In this document: positions 1 to 9,342 of the stretch, piece by piece
Position numbering within the stretch: the first letter of the stretch is position 1
Layout of the letters: the number at the start of each line of letters is the position of its first letter
Assembly: GCA_020441225.1 (NCBI GenBank)
Contig: JAGRMP010000011.1
Coordinates: 1-11,627, forward strand
Direction: 5' to 3'
Source of the DNA: Maritimibacter sp.
Lineage (GTDB): Bacteria; Pseudomonadota; Alphaproteobacteria; Rhodobacterales; Rhodobacteraceae
DNA length: 11,627 bases
Position numbers and translations under genes: made by a program
Notes under the pieces: model-generated
The model's database searches: none
The model's input: only the letters and a program-made list of their open reading frames with translations
Told to the model about the DNA's origin: nothing

Positions 1-632
1 TCCTGGTGATCGGCGGGCGGGTCGGCCCGGCCTTTACCCGCAATGCGATGCACCGCGACGGCGTGCCGGAGACGGACTTGCCGCGGGATTGGCCCGGGTT
101 CACGCCGGTGATGATCGCGCTCGCCGCGCTCTTGCCGGTCAGCGCACTCGTACTGCCGGAGACGAAGGCCGCGGGGCTGGTCGCGCTTGCGGCCGGGCTG
201 GGGCAGCTCATCCGCCAGAGCCGCTGGGGCTTTGGCTACGCGATCCGGCGGCCGATCCTCGCAGCGCTGCATGTCTCGGCGGGCCTGGTCGGGATCGGCC
301 TCGTGCTGAGCGGGCTGGTGCCGTTCACCGGCCTCAGCGAGGTTGCCGCCCTGCACCTGCTGGCGATCGGCGGAGTGGCCGGGATGACCCTTGCGGTGAT
401 GTCACGCGCGACGCTCGGGCACACCGGCCGGCCACTGGTCGCGCCCCGACCGGTGGCCGTCGCCTATGCGCTGCTGCCGCTCGCGGCGCTCTTGCGCTGG
501 CTCGGGTCGGAGCTTGCCGGCGCGGTCTATTTCCCGGCGATCCTGGCCGCCGGATTTCTGTGGATTCTGGCTTTCGGGCTCTACACCGGCGCACTCCTGC
601 CCGCTTTCCTGGGCCCGCGGGCGGACCGCTGA
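1..632 (+). CDS. nnrS: NnrS family membrane protein (C-terminal part, 5' truncated by window edge)
   Basis: The reading frame is open from the window edge (first full codon at base 3) to a TGA at 630-632, giving about 209 residues. NnrS is usually near 400 residues with about 12 membrane segments, so this is roughly its C-terminal half. Visible are at least five hydrophobic segments and the block GGVAGMTLAVMSRATLGHTG, which I recognise as typical of NnrS. The GGRVGPAFTRN stretch near the left edge also fits. Family knowledge: NnrS is a haem- and copper-containing inner-membrane protein found in denitrifiers and linked to NO or nitrosative stress; its biochemical role is not settled. The location beside nirS and norCBQDEF fits. 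A GTG at base 6 could be read as a start, but the frame continues to the edge and the protein would lack half the family length, so I treat it as partial. It converges on the next gene with a 17-base gap. Confidence 0.85.
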   Translation, partial: LVIGGRVGPAFTRNAMHRDGVPETDLPRDWPGFTPVMIALAALLPVSALVLPETKAAGLVALAAGLGQLIRQSRWGFGYAIRRPILAALHVSAGLVGIGLVLSGLVPFTGLSEVAALHLLAIGGVAGMTLAVMSRATLGHTGRPLVAPRPVAVAYALLPLAALLRWLGSELAGAVYFPAILAAGFLWILAFGLYTGALLPAFLGPRADR

Positions 633-647
633 CGGGGCTTAGCCCCG
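633..647. terminator. Short GC hairpin between convergent genes
   Basis: The 17-base gap between the nnrS stop and the stop of the opposing gene holds a perfect inverted repeat, CGGGGC-TTA-GCCCCG, with a 6-bp stem and 3-base loop. It could end transcription from both sides, but there is no T-run on either flank, so rho-independent function is uncertain. Confidence 0.4.
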
Positions 648-649
648 GA

Positions 650-1168
650 TCAGTCCGACGGCAGCACCGCCACTTCGCGCTTCACGGCGAGATTGATCTC
701 GACCCGCGTGCCGTCGGCCCGGGTGCCGATCACCGCGTGGCGTTTGCCGGGCAGCAGCGCGAGGGCTTCGAGGGGGGCCTCCAGGATGATCCGCTGGCGC
801 GCAAAAAGGCCCTCCTCGGCGGGAAGGCTTTCTTCCATCCCGCTCTCCCAGGAATGGACGAAGCCGTCGTGGAACGGCCCCGCATCAGGGGAGAGGACGA
901 TTTCCCAGAGCTCGGGCACACCGTCGAGGGCGAGCAGGAAACTCCGCCGCGCCGACAGGGCGAGAAGCGCCGCGGCCCGGGCATCGACGTGATCGCGCGA
1001 CACCAGCGGGCGGCGGTGCGCCTCGGCGCCGGTGGCGGCGTCCTCGATGACGAGGACGTGGCCCCCGACAGCCGTGCGCGCAATCCAGGCGCCGTCGCCG
1101 CTGGTCACCTGGCCCCGGGCCGGGCCGGAGGCAAGGACAAGAAGGGCAAGGGCGAGGCGCAGAAACAT
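650..1168 (-). CDS. Small exported protein resembling part of a d1-type beta-propeller
   Basis: A 172-residue protein. Residues 1-19 form a clear signal peptide (charged start, leucine-rich core, cleavage near ARG-Q), so it is probably periplasmic. The centre holds VPELWEIVLSPDAG (84-97) and FHDGFVHSWESG (99-110), followed by strand-like stretches near GKRHAVIG (141-148) and VEINLAVKREVAVLP. From memory, similar blocks (PELWEI..., DG.VH...) occur in larger proteins of the cytochrome d1/YVTN beta-propeller class, which contains NirS, NirF and NirN. This protein is less than half the usual propeller length, has no CxxCH haem site, and could be a shortened propeller, one half of an assembly, or a degenerate remnant. 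It lies 88 bp downstream of nirS on the same strand but behind a strong terminator, and its start has only a weak ribosome site (GGGA, 9 bases before ATG). The exact role is unknown; the propeller link is a recollection, not an alignment. Confidence 0.65.
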   Translation of the reverse strand: MFLRLALALLVLASGPARGQVTSGDGAWIARTAVGGHVLVIEDAATGAEAHRRPLVSRDHVDARAAALLALSARRSFLLALDGVPELWEIVLSPDAGPFHDGFVHSWESGMEESLPAEEGLFARQRIILEAPLEALALLPGKRHAVIGTRADGTRVEINLAVKREVAVLPSD

Positions 1169-1181
1169 GTGGCTTGTCCCG

Positions 1182-1214
1182 AAAAAGCTGGCCGCCGGGG
1201 CTGCCGGCGGCCAG
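1182..1214 (-). terminator. Rho-independent terminator after nirS
   Basis: On the minus strand an 11-bp perfect GC-rich stem (CTGGCCGCCGG pairing with CCGGCGGCCAG, bases 1188-1198 and 1204-1214) with a 5-base loop is followed at once by CTTTTTC (T-run at 1186-1182). This is a textbook intrinsic terminator for leftward transcription from nirS. It ends only 13 bases before the start codon of the small exported protein, so that gene would be cut off from nirS except by read-through. Confidence 0.85.
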
Positions 1215-1219
1215 GACGA

Positions 1220-1247
1220 CCGGGGGACAGGACGTGATGTCCCCCGG
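1220..1247 (-). other. Second strong hairpin directly after nirS
   Basis: A perfect 10-bp inverted repeat, CCGGGGGACA (1220-1229) and TGTCCCCCGG (1238-1247) with an 8-base loop, begins 9 bases past the nirS stop codon (1257-1259). There is no T-run after it. It may protect the 3' end of the nirS mRNA or act together with the terminator hairpin that follows it. Confidence 0.6.
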
Positions 1248-1256
1248 CAGGAGCGT

Positions 1257-3017
<1,761 letters not shown>

Positions 3018-3041
3018 TCAGCCGGCGGTGGGGGGTTGTCC

Positions 3042-3055
3042 TTGACTTTTGTGAA
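3042..3055 (-). promoter_or_regulatory. FNR/NNR-type operator, nirS-proximal
   Basis: TTGAC-TTTT-GTGAA matches the FNR/NNR/DNR box layout (TTGAY-N4-RTCAA) with one mismatch in the right half. Its centre is 67.5 bp upstream of the nirS ATG. If it acts at the usual -41.5 activating position, the nirS transcript would begin near 3007 and have a leader of about 26 bases, enough for the visible ribosome site. I see no convincing -10 element for that start. Confidence 0.8.
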
Positions 3056-3097
3056 GTCCGCCCCCGAACCCGGCGCACGAGCGCACCTGTGCGCCGC

Positions 3098-3111
3098 TTG
3101 ACTTTTGTTAA
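3098..3111 (+). promoter_or_regulatory. FNR/NNR-type operator, norC-proximal
   Basis: TTGAC-TTTT-GTTAA fits the same box with one mismatch. Its centre is 71.5 bp upstream of the norC ATG. At the -41.5 position the start of transcription would be near 3146, and GATACC at 3134-3139 sits where a -10 element belongs. The left 12 bases (CTTGACTTTTGT) are identical to those of the nirS-proximal box 56 bp away. Confidence 0.8.
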
Positions 3112-3175
3112 GGACCGCCGCGGGGCCAGCCCCGATACCTGACCGAAGGTAAACTCCACACAGGGGGGCTCTCAC

Positions 3176-3631
3176 ATGAGTGAAGTCATGACGAAGAGCA
3201 TGGCTCGCAACATCTTCTACGGCGGGTCACTGTTCTTCATTCTCATCTTCGTCGGCTTGTCGCTCCAGTCGAGCCGATACATCGTCAGGACGTCGACCAG
3301 CACGGCCGACCTCACCGACAGCGTGCGCGCGGGCAAGCACCTGTGGGAAAAACACGCCTGCATCAATTGCCACACCATCCTCGGGGAAGGGGCGTATTTC
3401 GCCCCCGAGCTTGGCAACGTGATGACCCGCTGGGGCGTCGAAGAGGGCGACCACGAGGGCGCCTTCGACGTGCTCAAGGGGTGGATGGACGCGATGCCCA
3501 CCGGCATCGAGGGCCGCCGGCAGATGCCGAATTTCGGCCTGACCGACGACGAATACCGCTCTCTCGCGGATTTCCTGCTGTGGACCGACACGATCCGCAC
3601 CCAGGACTGGCCGCCGAACGACGCCGGCTGA
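3176..3631 (+). CDS. norC: Nitric oxide reductase cytochrome c subunit NorC
   Basis: A 151-residue small subunit of the cytochrome c-dependent NO reductase. One N-terminal membrane anchor (about residues 14-31) is followed by a periplasmic cytochrome c domain with CINCH (C62, C65, H66) and probable methionine ligand M117 in RRQMPNFGL. It passes electrons from soluble cytochromes or cupredoxins to the haem b of NorB. The block HTILGEGAYFAPELGNV is characteristic of NorC. The ATG at 3176 has an AGGGGGG ribosome site starting at 3162. An in-frame ATG at codon 5 is a possible alternative. It is the first gene of the nor operon, divergent from nirS, with an NNR-type box upstream. NorB follows after 13 bases. 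Confidence 0.97.
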   Translation: MSEVMTKSMARNIFYGGSLFFILIFVGLSLQSSRYIVRTSTSTADLTDSVRAGKHLWEKHACINCHTILGEGAYFAPELGNVMTRWGVEEGDHEGAFDVLKGWMDAMPTGIEGRRQMPNFGLTDDEYRSLADFLLWTDTIRTQDWPPNDAG

Positions 3632-3644
3632 GGGGACACAAGCC

Positions 3645-5012
3645 ATGAAATATCAAACTCAGAAAATCGCCTACTGGTACTTCCTGACCGCGATGGTCCT
3701 GTTCGCGGTGCAGGTGACGATGGGCCTCGTGCTCGGCTGGATCTACGTGAGCCCGAATTTCCTCGCCGAGATCCTGCCGTTCAACATCGCCCGGATGCTG
3801 CACACCAATTCGCTGGTCGTGTGGCTGCTCACCGGTTTCTTCGGCGCTGCCTATTATCTCGTGCCCGAGGAGAGCGAGCGCGAGATCCATTCGGCCACGC
3901 TCGCCTATCTGCAGCTCCTCATCCTCATCCTCGGCACCGCCGGCGTGGTGGTGACCTATCTCTTCAACCTGTTCGACGGCAGCTTTCTGTTCGGCAACGA
4001 GGGGCGCGAGTTCATCGAACAGCCGCGGTGGGTCAAGGCAGGGATCGTCGTCGCGGCGCTGATCTTCCTGTTCAACATCTCGATGACGGTGCTCAAGGGC
4101 CGCAAGACCGCGATCACCAACATCCTGTTGCTCGGGCTCTGGGGGCTCTCGCTCCTGTTCCTCTTCGCTTTCTACAACCCCGGCAACCTCGCGCTCGACA
4201 AGCAATACTGGTGGTACATCGTCCACCTCTGGGTCGAAGGCACCTGGGAGCTGGTGATGGCGGCGATCCTCGGCTTCCTGATGCTGAAGCTCACCGGGGT
4301 CGACCGCGAGATCGTCGAGAAATGGCTCTACGTCATCGTCGCGACGGCGCTGTTCTCGGGCATCCTCGGCACCGGGCATCATTATTACTGGATCGGCACG
4401 CCAGGCTACTGGCAGTGGATCGGCTCGGTGTTCTCGTCGCTCGAAGTGGTGCCGTTCTTCGGCATGATGGCCTTCGCCTTCGTGATGGTCTGGAAAGGCC
4501 GGCGCGATCACCCGAACAAGGCCGCCCTCCTCTGGGCGTTGGGCACGGCCACGCTCGCCTTCTTCGGCGCCGGCGTCTGGGGCTTCCTGCATACCCTGCA
4601 CGGGATCAACTACTACACCCACGGCACCCAGATCACCGCGGCCCACGGCCACCTGGCCTTCTTCGGCGCCTATGTGTCGCTGAACCTCGCGATCATCAGC
4701 TACGCGATGCCGGTGCTGAAGGGGCGTGATCCCTACAACCAGGTGCTCAACATGGCTTCGTTCTGGCTGATGTCGGGGGGCATGGTGTTCATGACCTTCA
4801 CGCTCACCTTTGCAGGCACGGTGCAGACGCATCTGCAGCGGGTGAACGGCGAATATTTCATGGATGTGCAGGATCAGCTCTGGATCTTCTTCGTCATGCG
4901 CTTCGGCTCCGGCGTGGCGGTTGTGCTGGGCGTCCTCCTGTTCCTCTATGCGATCCTGGCGCCGCGCCGCGAGGTGATCGCGCCCGGGCCGATCAACGAG
5001 CCGGCGGAATGA
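3645..5012 (+). CDS. norB: Nitric oxide reductase large subunit NorB
   Basis: A 455-residue membrane subunit of the haem-copper oxidase superfamily with about 12 membrane segments; it reduces two NO to N2O. All expected ligands are present and keep the spacing known for the Pseudomonas aeruginosa enzyme: low-spin haem b ligands H53 and H336, haem b3 ligand H334 (AAHGH), and FeB ligands H194, H245 and H246 (VHLWVE, GTGHHYYW) with E198. Further conserved glutamates are E202 and E267. There is no N-terminal quinol-oxidase extension, so this is the cytochrome c-dependent cNor type paired with NorC. The ATG at 3645 has a GAGGGGA ribosome site in the preceding gap. Its TGA overlaps the norQ ATG in ATGA (5009-5012), implying translational coupling. 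Confidence 0.98.
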   Translation: MKYQTQKIAYWYFLTAMVLFAVQVTMGLVLGWIYVSPNFLAEILPFNIARMLHTNSLVVWLLTGFFGAAYYLVPEESEREIHSATLAYLQLLILILGTAGVVVTYLFNLFDGSFLFGNEGREFIEQPRWVKAGIVVAALIFLFNISMTVLKGRKTAITNILLLGLWGLSLLFLFAFYNPGNLALDKQYWWYIVHLWVEGTWELVMAAILGFLMLKLTGVDREIVEKWLYVIVATALFSGILGTGHHYYWIGTPGYWQWIGSVFSSLEVVPFFGMMAFAFVMVWKGRRDHPNKAALLWALGTATLAFFGAGVWGFLHTLHGINYYTHGTQITAAHGHLAFFGAYVSLNLAIISYAMPVLKGRDPYNQVLNMASFWLMSGGMVFMTFTLTFAGTVQTHLQRVNGEYFMDVQDQLWIFFVMRFGSGVAVVLGVLLFLYAILAPRREVIAPGPINEPAE

Positions 5013-5827
5013 GGCCCGCCGTAAATGGGACCCTGACCACGAGGGGGGCGGCGGCCGCCCCCTTCTATCTGCCCCAGGGCGACGAGATCTCCGTCTTCGA
5101 GGCCGCGGCCGCCCACGACCTGCCGGTGCTGCTCAAAGGGCCGACCGGGGTCGGCAAGACCCGTTTCGTCGCCCATATGGCGGCAAGGCTCGGCCGGCGG
5201 CTCTACACCGTCGCCTGCCATGACGATCTCTCCGCCGCCGATCTCGTCGGGCGTTACCTGCTCAAGGGGGGCGAGACGATCTGGGTCGACGGTCCGCTCA
5301 CCCGCGCGGTGCGCGAGGGCGCGATCTGTTATCTCGACGAGGTGGTCGAGGCGCGCAAGGACGTGGCCGTGGTGCTGCACCCGCTCACCGACGACCGGCG
5401 CATCCTGCCGATCGACCGCACCGGCGAGGAGCTGGCCGCCGCGCCCGGCTTCATGCTGGTCGCGAGCTACAACCCGGGCTACCAGAACATCCTCAAGACC
5501 CTGAAGCCCTCGACCCGGCAGCGCTTTCTCGCGCTCGATTTCGACTTTCCGGCGCTCGATCACGAGGTTGCGGTCGTAGTGCGGGAAAGCGGGCTCGAAG
5601 AGGGCCGGGTGCGCCCGCTGGTGCGCCTCGCCGGCAAGCTGCGCGAGATGAAGGGGCAGGATATAGAGGAAGGCGTGTCGACCCGCCTCGTCGTCTACGC
5701 CGCCACGCTGATCGCGGGCGGCATGGGGGTGGAGCGCGCGGTGCGGGTCGCGATGATCGAGCCGCTCACGGACGAGCCGGACACCCGTACCGGGCTCCTC
5801 GACCTCGTAACCGCGATCTGGGGCTGA
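5009..5827 (+). CDS. norQ: MoxR-type AAA+ ATPase NorQ
   Basis: A 272-residue cytoplasmic AAA+ protein of the MoxR/CbbQ/NirQ/NorQ class, needed for activation of NorCB (probably insertion of the FeB iron). Walker A is GPTGVGKT (44-51), Walker B is ICYLDE (106-111), and sensor 1 is ASYNPG (152-157, N155). Arginines in STRQRF and VSTRLVV are finger and sensor-2 candidates. Length is normal for the family. The ATG overlaps the norB stop by four bases and has no strong ribosome site of its own, in keeping with coupling. Its partner NorD starts four bases after the stop. Confidence 0.95.
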   Translation: MRPAVNGTLTTRGAAAAPFYLPQGDEISVFEAAAAHDLPVLLKGPTGVGKTRFVAHMAARLGRRLYTVACHDDLSAADLVGRYLLKGGETIWVDGPLTRAVREGAICYLDEVVEARKDVAVVLHPLTDDRRILPIDRTGEELAAAPGFMLVASYNPGYQNILKTLKPSTRQRFLALDFDFPALDHEVAVVVRESGLEEGRVRPLVRLAGKLREMKGQDIEEGVSTRLVVYAATLIAGGMGVERAVRVAMIEPLTDEPDTRTGLLDLVTAIWG

Positions 5828-5831
5828 GCGG

Positions 5832-7784
5832 GTGAATCCGCTCGATATATTCGAGCCCGAAGAGGTCGTCGGCAAGGCCTGGCACCGCCTGGCCTCCCGC
5901 CTCGGCGCACCCGAGCGCCACGAAGACGCTGGTATCGAGCTAGAAGACGTCGCAGGTCGGCTCGCCGTGTTCTTCCGTGGCCTCGGTGGCGCTGGCGAGG
6001 TCGAGATCCGGCCGGTTGCGGACGAAAGCTCCGGCCACCGTCTCGGTTTTCTGAGGCGTCTCGGCACCGCGGCGGAGGTGGTGCCGCGCGCGAGTTTCGA
6101 TGGCGCCGTGTTACGGCTGCCGGCGTGCCTCGCCGTCTTTCCTGCACGCGCGGCCAACGCGGCGCTCTATCTCTGGCTTGCTGCCCTCGCGGCCCATGCG
6201 CGGCCGCCCGACAGGACCGAAGACCCCCTCCAGCGCGACCTCGCGTGCCTCGATGCGACGCGGGAAATGATCGCCGCGACGCTGGCCGATGCTCCGGGTC
6301 TCGCCGGGCTCTGGGCCGACCTTTCAGCCGCGCATCTCGACATGCGGTCCCGGCCGTCCCTGCCCGAGGGCGAGGCGGCGGTGGAGGCGCTGGTGCGCCG
6401 CGCGCTCGGCGACCGCGCGCCCCTGCCCCCCCTCGCAGAGGTCTTCGCGGGGCTGATGCAGGGCGGCAACCTGGCTGCCGCCGAGGCCCCCCGCCGCTAC
6501 CGCCCCTTCGCGCCCGTGCCGCTGTGGCCCGAGCTGCGTCCGCTGGTCCTGGGCGATGCCGGGGCGGTGGAAACCCGCGAGACCGACCAGCCGCCCGAAC
6601 CGGCGGGCGATGCCGAGGGGCCCGCCCGCAGAGCGCGCCGCCACCGCACCGATCAGGCCGAGCGCAAGGACAGCTTCATCCTGCACAAGTTCGAAGCGAT
6701 GCTGTCGGTTGCGCAATTCGTGAACCTCAACCGCCGGGTCGAGGACGACGACGAGGACAGCGCGAAGAAAGCGGCGGACGACGCCGACGAGATCGGTCTC
6801 GGACAGCTCGCCAAGGCGCCCGCCACCCGGCTCAGGCTGCATCTCGACCTGGCGCCGGAAGACGCCGACCGCGAAGCGCTTTCGGCCAGGCATGTCTACC
6901 CGGAATGGGACACGCGGAGAGGCGTCTACCTGCCCGATCACGCCCGGGTGCTGGCGGCCCCGGTCGCACCGGCGGCCGACCGGCCCCATGCCTTCGACCC
7001 GCGCGCCGAGGCCCGCATCCGGGCGGTGCGCCGCCAGTTCGAGGCGTTGCGCCCGGCGCTTGTCTCGACCGCCGGCCATCTCGACGGGGACGAACTCGAT
7101 ACCGAGCGCGCCGTGCGGGCGATGGCGGATTTCGCCGCCACCGGTGAGAGCGACGGGCGGGTCTGGCGCCAGTCCCACCCGCTCGCCCGTGACCTTGCCG
7201 TCTCGATCCTCCTCGACGTGTCGCGCTCCACCGAAGGCGCGGTGAGCTGCGCGCGCGGCATCTCTCGCCAGATCATCGAGATCGAGCGCGAGGCCCTGGC
7301 CGCCCTCGCCTGGGGGCTCGATGCCTGCGGCGACAGATTCGCGATCCACGGGTTTTCCTCGCTCCGGCGCGACCGGGTCTACCTGCACGAGGCGAAGCGG
7401 TTCGACGAACCGATGAGCCGCACGATCGAGGCCCGCATCGCCGCGCTGAAACCGGGATTCTACACGCGCCTCGGGGCCGCCATACGCCACGCCAGCGCGG
7501 GGCTCGTGCCCCAGTCCACCCACCGTCGGCTGCTGATCATCATCACGGACGGCAAACCCAACGATCTCGACCATTACGAAGGCCGGCACGGGATCGAGGA
7601 CAGCCGGCGCGCGGTGCTCGAGGCGCGGCGCGCGGGGCATTCGGTGTTCGGCATCACCGTCGATCGGGAGGCAAGATCCTGGTTCGCCCGGATTTTCGGA
7701 CAGGGGGGCTTTGCCGTCGTGCCGGAGCCCGACCGGCTCGCCCAGGCGCTGCCCCGGATCTACGCACAGATCGTGGGGCATTGA
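5832..7784 (+). CDS. norD: NO reductase activation protein NorD (VWA domain)
   Basis: A 650-residue cytoplasmic protein that partners the NorQ ATPase in maturing the NO reductase. The N-terminal half is mostly helical. A very acidic linker (VEDDDEDSAKKAADDADE, 303-320) precedes the conserved YPEWD block (356-360). The C-terminal von Willebrand A domain (about 455-648) keeps its metal site: DVSRS (D462, S464, S466), a threonine in YTRLGAA (T545) and ITDGKPND (571-578). The start is a GTG at 5832 directly behind norQ; no earlier start fits without overlapping norQ deeply. The TGA shares one base with the norE ATG (TGATG, 7782-7786). Confidence 0.95.
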   Translation: MNPLDIFEPEEVVGKAWHRLASRLGAPERHEDAGIELEDVAGRLAVFFRGLGGAGEVEIRPVADESSGHRLGFLRRLGTAAEVVPRASFDGAVLRLPACLAVFPARAANAALYLWLAALAAHARPPDRTEDPLQRDLACLDATREMIAATLADAPGLAGLWADLSAAHLDMRSRPSLPEGEAAVEALVRRALGDRAPLPPLAEVFAGLMQGGNLAAAEAPRRYRPFAPVPLWPELRPLVLGDAGAVETRETDQPPEPAGDAEGPARRARRHRTDQAERKDSFILHKFEAMLSVAQFVNLNRRVEDDDEDSAKKAADDADEIGLGQLAKAPATRLRLHLDLAPEDADREALSARHVYPEWDTRRGVYLPDHARVLAAPVAPAADRPHAFDPRAEARIRAVRRQFEALRPALVSTAGHLDGDELDTERAVRAMADFAATGESDGRVWRQSHPLARDLAVSILLDVSRSTEGAVSCARGISRQIIEIEREALAALAWGLDACGDRFAIHGFSSLRRDRVYLHEAKRFDEPMSRTIEARIAALKPGFYTRLGAAIRHASAGLVPQSTHRRLLIIITDGKPNDLDHYEGRHGIEDSRRAVLEARRAGHSVFGITVDREARSWFARIFGQGGFAVVPEPDRLAQALPRIYAQIVGH

Positions 7785-8338
7785 TGTCCCCGCCGACAGA
7801 GACGACCACGCCGGCGCGCCGGCTGCTCGAAGCGCTGCCCGGCGATCTGATGATCTGGGTGCTGATCGTCTCCGAACTTCTGGTGTTCGGCGCCGGGCTG
7901 CTCGGGTTTCTCGGGGCGCGGATCGCGGACCCGGGCGGGTTTGCCGCGGCGGCGGCGCATCTGCACCCGGTGCGGGCCGGGATCGGAACCATGGTGCTGG
8001 TGAGTTCCGGTGCGCTCGCAGCAGCCGGGACGGAGAAGGGCGCGCGCTGGCTCCTCGGCGCGGCCGCGCTGGGAGGCGTCTTTCTCGCGCTCAAGTCGGT
8101 CGAGTGGTTCGACCTTGCCGGGGCCGGGATCGGCACCGAGACCCATGCCTTCTTCACCTTCTACTACCTGCTCACCGGCTTCCACGCGGCGCATGTCGCC
8201 GCCGGGATCGTCCTCCTCGCGCTGGTCGCCTGGCGCGCCCGCACCCGCGAGACCGAGGCGGCGGTCGCTTTCTGGCACATGGTCGATCTGGTCTGGGTGT
8301 TGCTCTACCCGGTGATCTACCTGGTCGCATCGACATGA
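7784..8338 (+). CDS. norE: NorE, cytochrome c oxidase subunit III-like membrane protein
   Basis: A 184-residue membrane protein with about five hydrophobic segments, of the COX3-like NorE family. GDLMIWVLIVSELLVFG near the start, ETHAFFTFYYLLTGFHAAHV in the middle and AFWHMVDLVWVLLYPVIYL at the end are typical of COX3-like proteins. NorE is not catalytic; it is linked to full NO reductase activity or stability, and its exact role is unclear. I chose the ATG at 7784, which overlaps the norD stop by one base; a TTG codon just upstream adds only one residue. The norF ATG overlaps the stop in ATGA (8335-8338). Confidence 0.93.
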   Translation: MSPPTETTTPARRLLEALPGDLMIWVLIVSELLVFGAGLLGFLGARIADPGGFAAAAAHLHPVRAGIGTMVLVSSGALAAAGTEKGARWLLGAAALGGVFLALKSVEWFDLAGAGIGTETHAFFTFYYLLTGFHAAHVAAGIVLLALVAWRARTRETEAAVAFWHMVDLVWVLLYPVIYLVAST

Positions 8339-8586
8339 GCCGGGTCCTGCGCGCCTGGGTCCTGCTTGTCTCGGCTTCGGCCGCGACCACGGGTTTTGCC
8401 CTGGCAGAGGCGCACGGCACCTGGGCCGCGATTGCCCTCCTGGCGCTCACGCTGTTGAAATCCCGGGTCATCCTCTCGGACTATCTGCGTCTCAGGCAGG
8501 TGCCGCCCGTCCGAAGCGGGTTCATGGCCGTGCTTGCACTATGGACCGCTGTCGCTCTCACGCTGTATGTCGCCGCTCAATCCTGA
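8335..8586 (+). CDS. norF: NorF, small membrane protein of the nor operon
   Basis: An 83-residue protein with three hydrophobic segments (about 5-24, 29-44 and 62-80) separated by a basic loop containing LKSRVILSDYLRLR, the hallmark of the NorF / cytochrome c oxidase subunit IV-like family. It is the last gene of norCBQDEF; with NorE it supports NO reductase activity, by a mechanism not well defined. The ATG overlaps the norE stop by four bases, and its frame gives the family length and motif. Its last 10 bases overlap the end of the opposing CRP/FNR regulator gene. Confidence 0.92.
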   Translation: MSRVLRAWVLLVSASAATTGFALAEAHGTWAAIALLALTLLKSRVILSDYLRLRQVPPVRSGFMAVLALWTAVALTLYVAAQS

Positions 8587-9290
8587 TGCCAGGACATCGC
8601 CCGGTCGCGTTCGACGAAATCTTTCAGGCTTTCGACATTGTCGATCTCCGCGGAGGTCTGTTGCACCCGCACCCCCTGTTCGCGCAGCTTGGTGAACGCC
8701 CGGCTCAGGCTTTCGGGCTTCATCCCCAACCGGCCGGCGATCAGCACCTTGTCGTAGGGCAGTTGCACGGAACAGGCGCCGACGGGTGCCTGGGTGAGCT
8801 CAAGCAGAAACTCGGCCACCCTCTGCGGGCCGGTCCGGGCTTTCAACTGTTCGATCTGCGCGACGAAGCTGTGAAGGTGGGCGTAGGTTGCCGTGAGCAT
8901 CGCGATGGCAACCTGCGGGTTTTCGTTGAGGTGCCTGAGCAATTCGCGCGCGTCGAGCCGCATCAGCGTGCCGTCGGTCACCGCTTCAGCGAACACCGGA
9001 TAGGTGTCGCGGCGCAGGGCCACCGCCTCGCCGAAGCTGTGCCCCCGGGTAAAGACGCCGACAACGGCCTCGGTGCCGGAGGATGCGATCCGGTAGAGTT
9101 TCACCCATCCGTCGAGCACAACGTAGATCGCGTCGGCCGGATCGTCCTGGGCGAAGATCGTCGTGCCGCGGGCCACCTGGATGACTGCCGCGCGGTCGAG
9201 CAGGGAATCCACGACCGACTTTGGCGCGCTGACCAACAGCAGAGAATCCCGCGCGATGCGGTCGTATTCCGGCGTCAATTTTGAATTCAC
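8577..9290 (-). CDS. CRP/FNR-family regulator, NNR/DNR-like (first of a tandem pair)
   Basis: About 237 residues: an N-terminal cyclic-nucleotide-binding-type sensor fold (ARGTTIFAQDDPADAIYVVLDG, then GHSFGEA), a long dimer helix, and a C-terminal winged helix-turn-helix. The recognition helix KPESLSRAFTKL keeps the E-x-x-S-R pattern that lets FNR-type proteins read TTGAT/TTGAC half sites. There is no N-terminal cluster of cysteines, so it is not an iron-sulfur FNR; with the nor operon next door, an NO-responsive NNR/DNR-type role is most likely. I prefer the GTG at 9290: it has GAAGGA (9304-9299) eight bases upstream, and it gives a normal family length. The ATG at 9329 would add 13 residues with codons atypical for this genome and no ribosome site. 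The 3' end overlaps norF by 10 bases. Confidence 0.88.
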   Translation of the reverse strand: MNSKLTPEYDRIARDSLLLVSAPKSVVDSLLDRAAVIQVARGTTIFAQDDPADAIYVVLDGWVKLYRIASSGTEAVVGVFTRGHSFGEAVALRRDTYPVFAEAVTDGTLMRLDARELLRHLNENPQVAIAMLTATYAHLHSFVAQIEQLKARTGPQRVAEFLLELTQAPVGACSVQLPYDKVLIAGRLGMKPESLSRAFTKLREQGVRVQQTSAEIDNVESLKDFVERDRAMSWHQD

Positions 9291-9298
9291 GTCATGCG

Positions 9299-9304
9299 TC
9301 CTTC
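9299..9304 (-). promoter_or_regulatory. Ribosome binding site deciding the GTG start of the first CRP/FNR gene
   Basis: GAAGGA on the minus strand lies eight bases before the GTG at 9290-9288. The alternative ATG at 9329 has only TTGAAAC ahead of it. Confidence 0.55.
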
Positions 9305-9342
9305 GTACCAGGGCCTCGCTACAAGGCATGTTTCAACGGGAC

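Noticed and set aside
3474..4832. Long minus-strand open frame of 452 codons over norC/norB
   Set aside because: Antisense shadow of norB; its product is H-, E- and R-rich and matches nothing.
6324..7781. Minus-strand open frame of 485 codons over norD
   Set aside because: Antisense shadow of norD, which has an intact VWA domain.
8581..8594. Small hairpin TCCTG-ATGC-CAGGA at the norF / regulator junction as a terminator
   Set aside because: Five-base stem without a T-run, inside overlapping coding ends; too weak to call.
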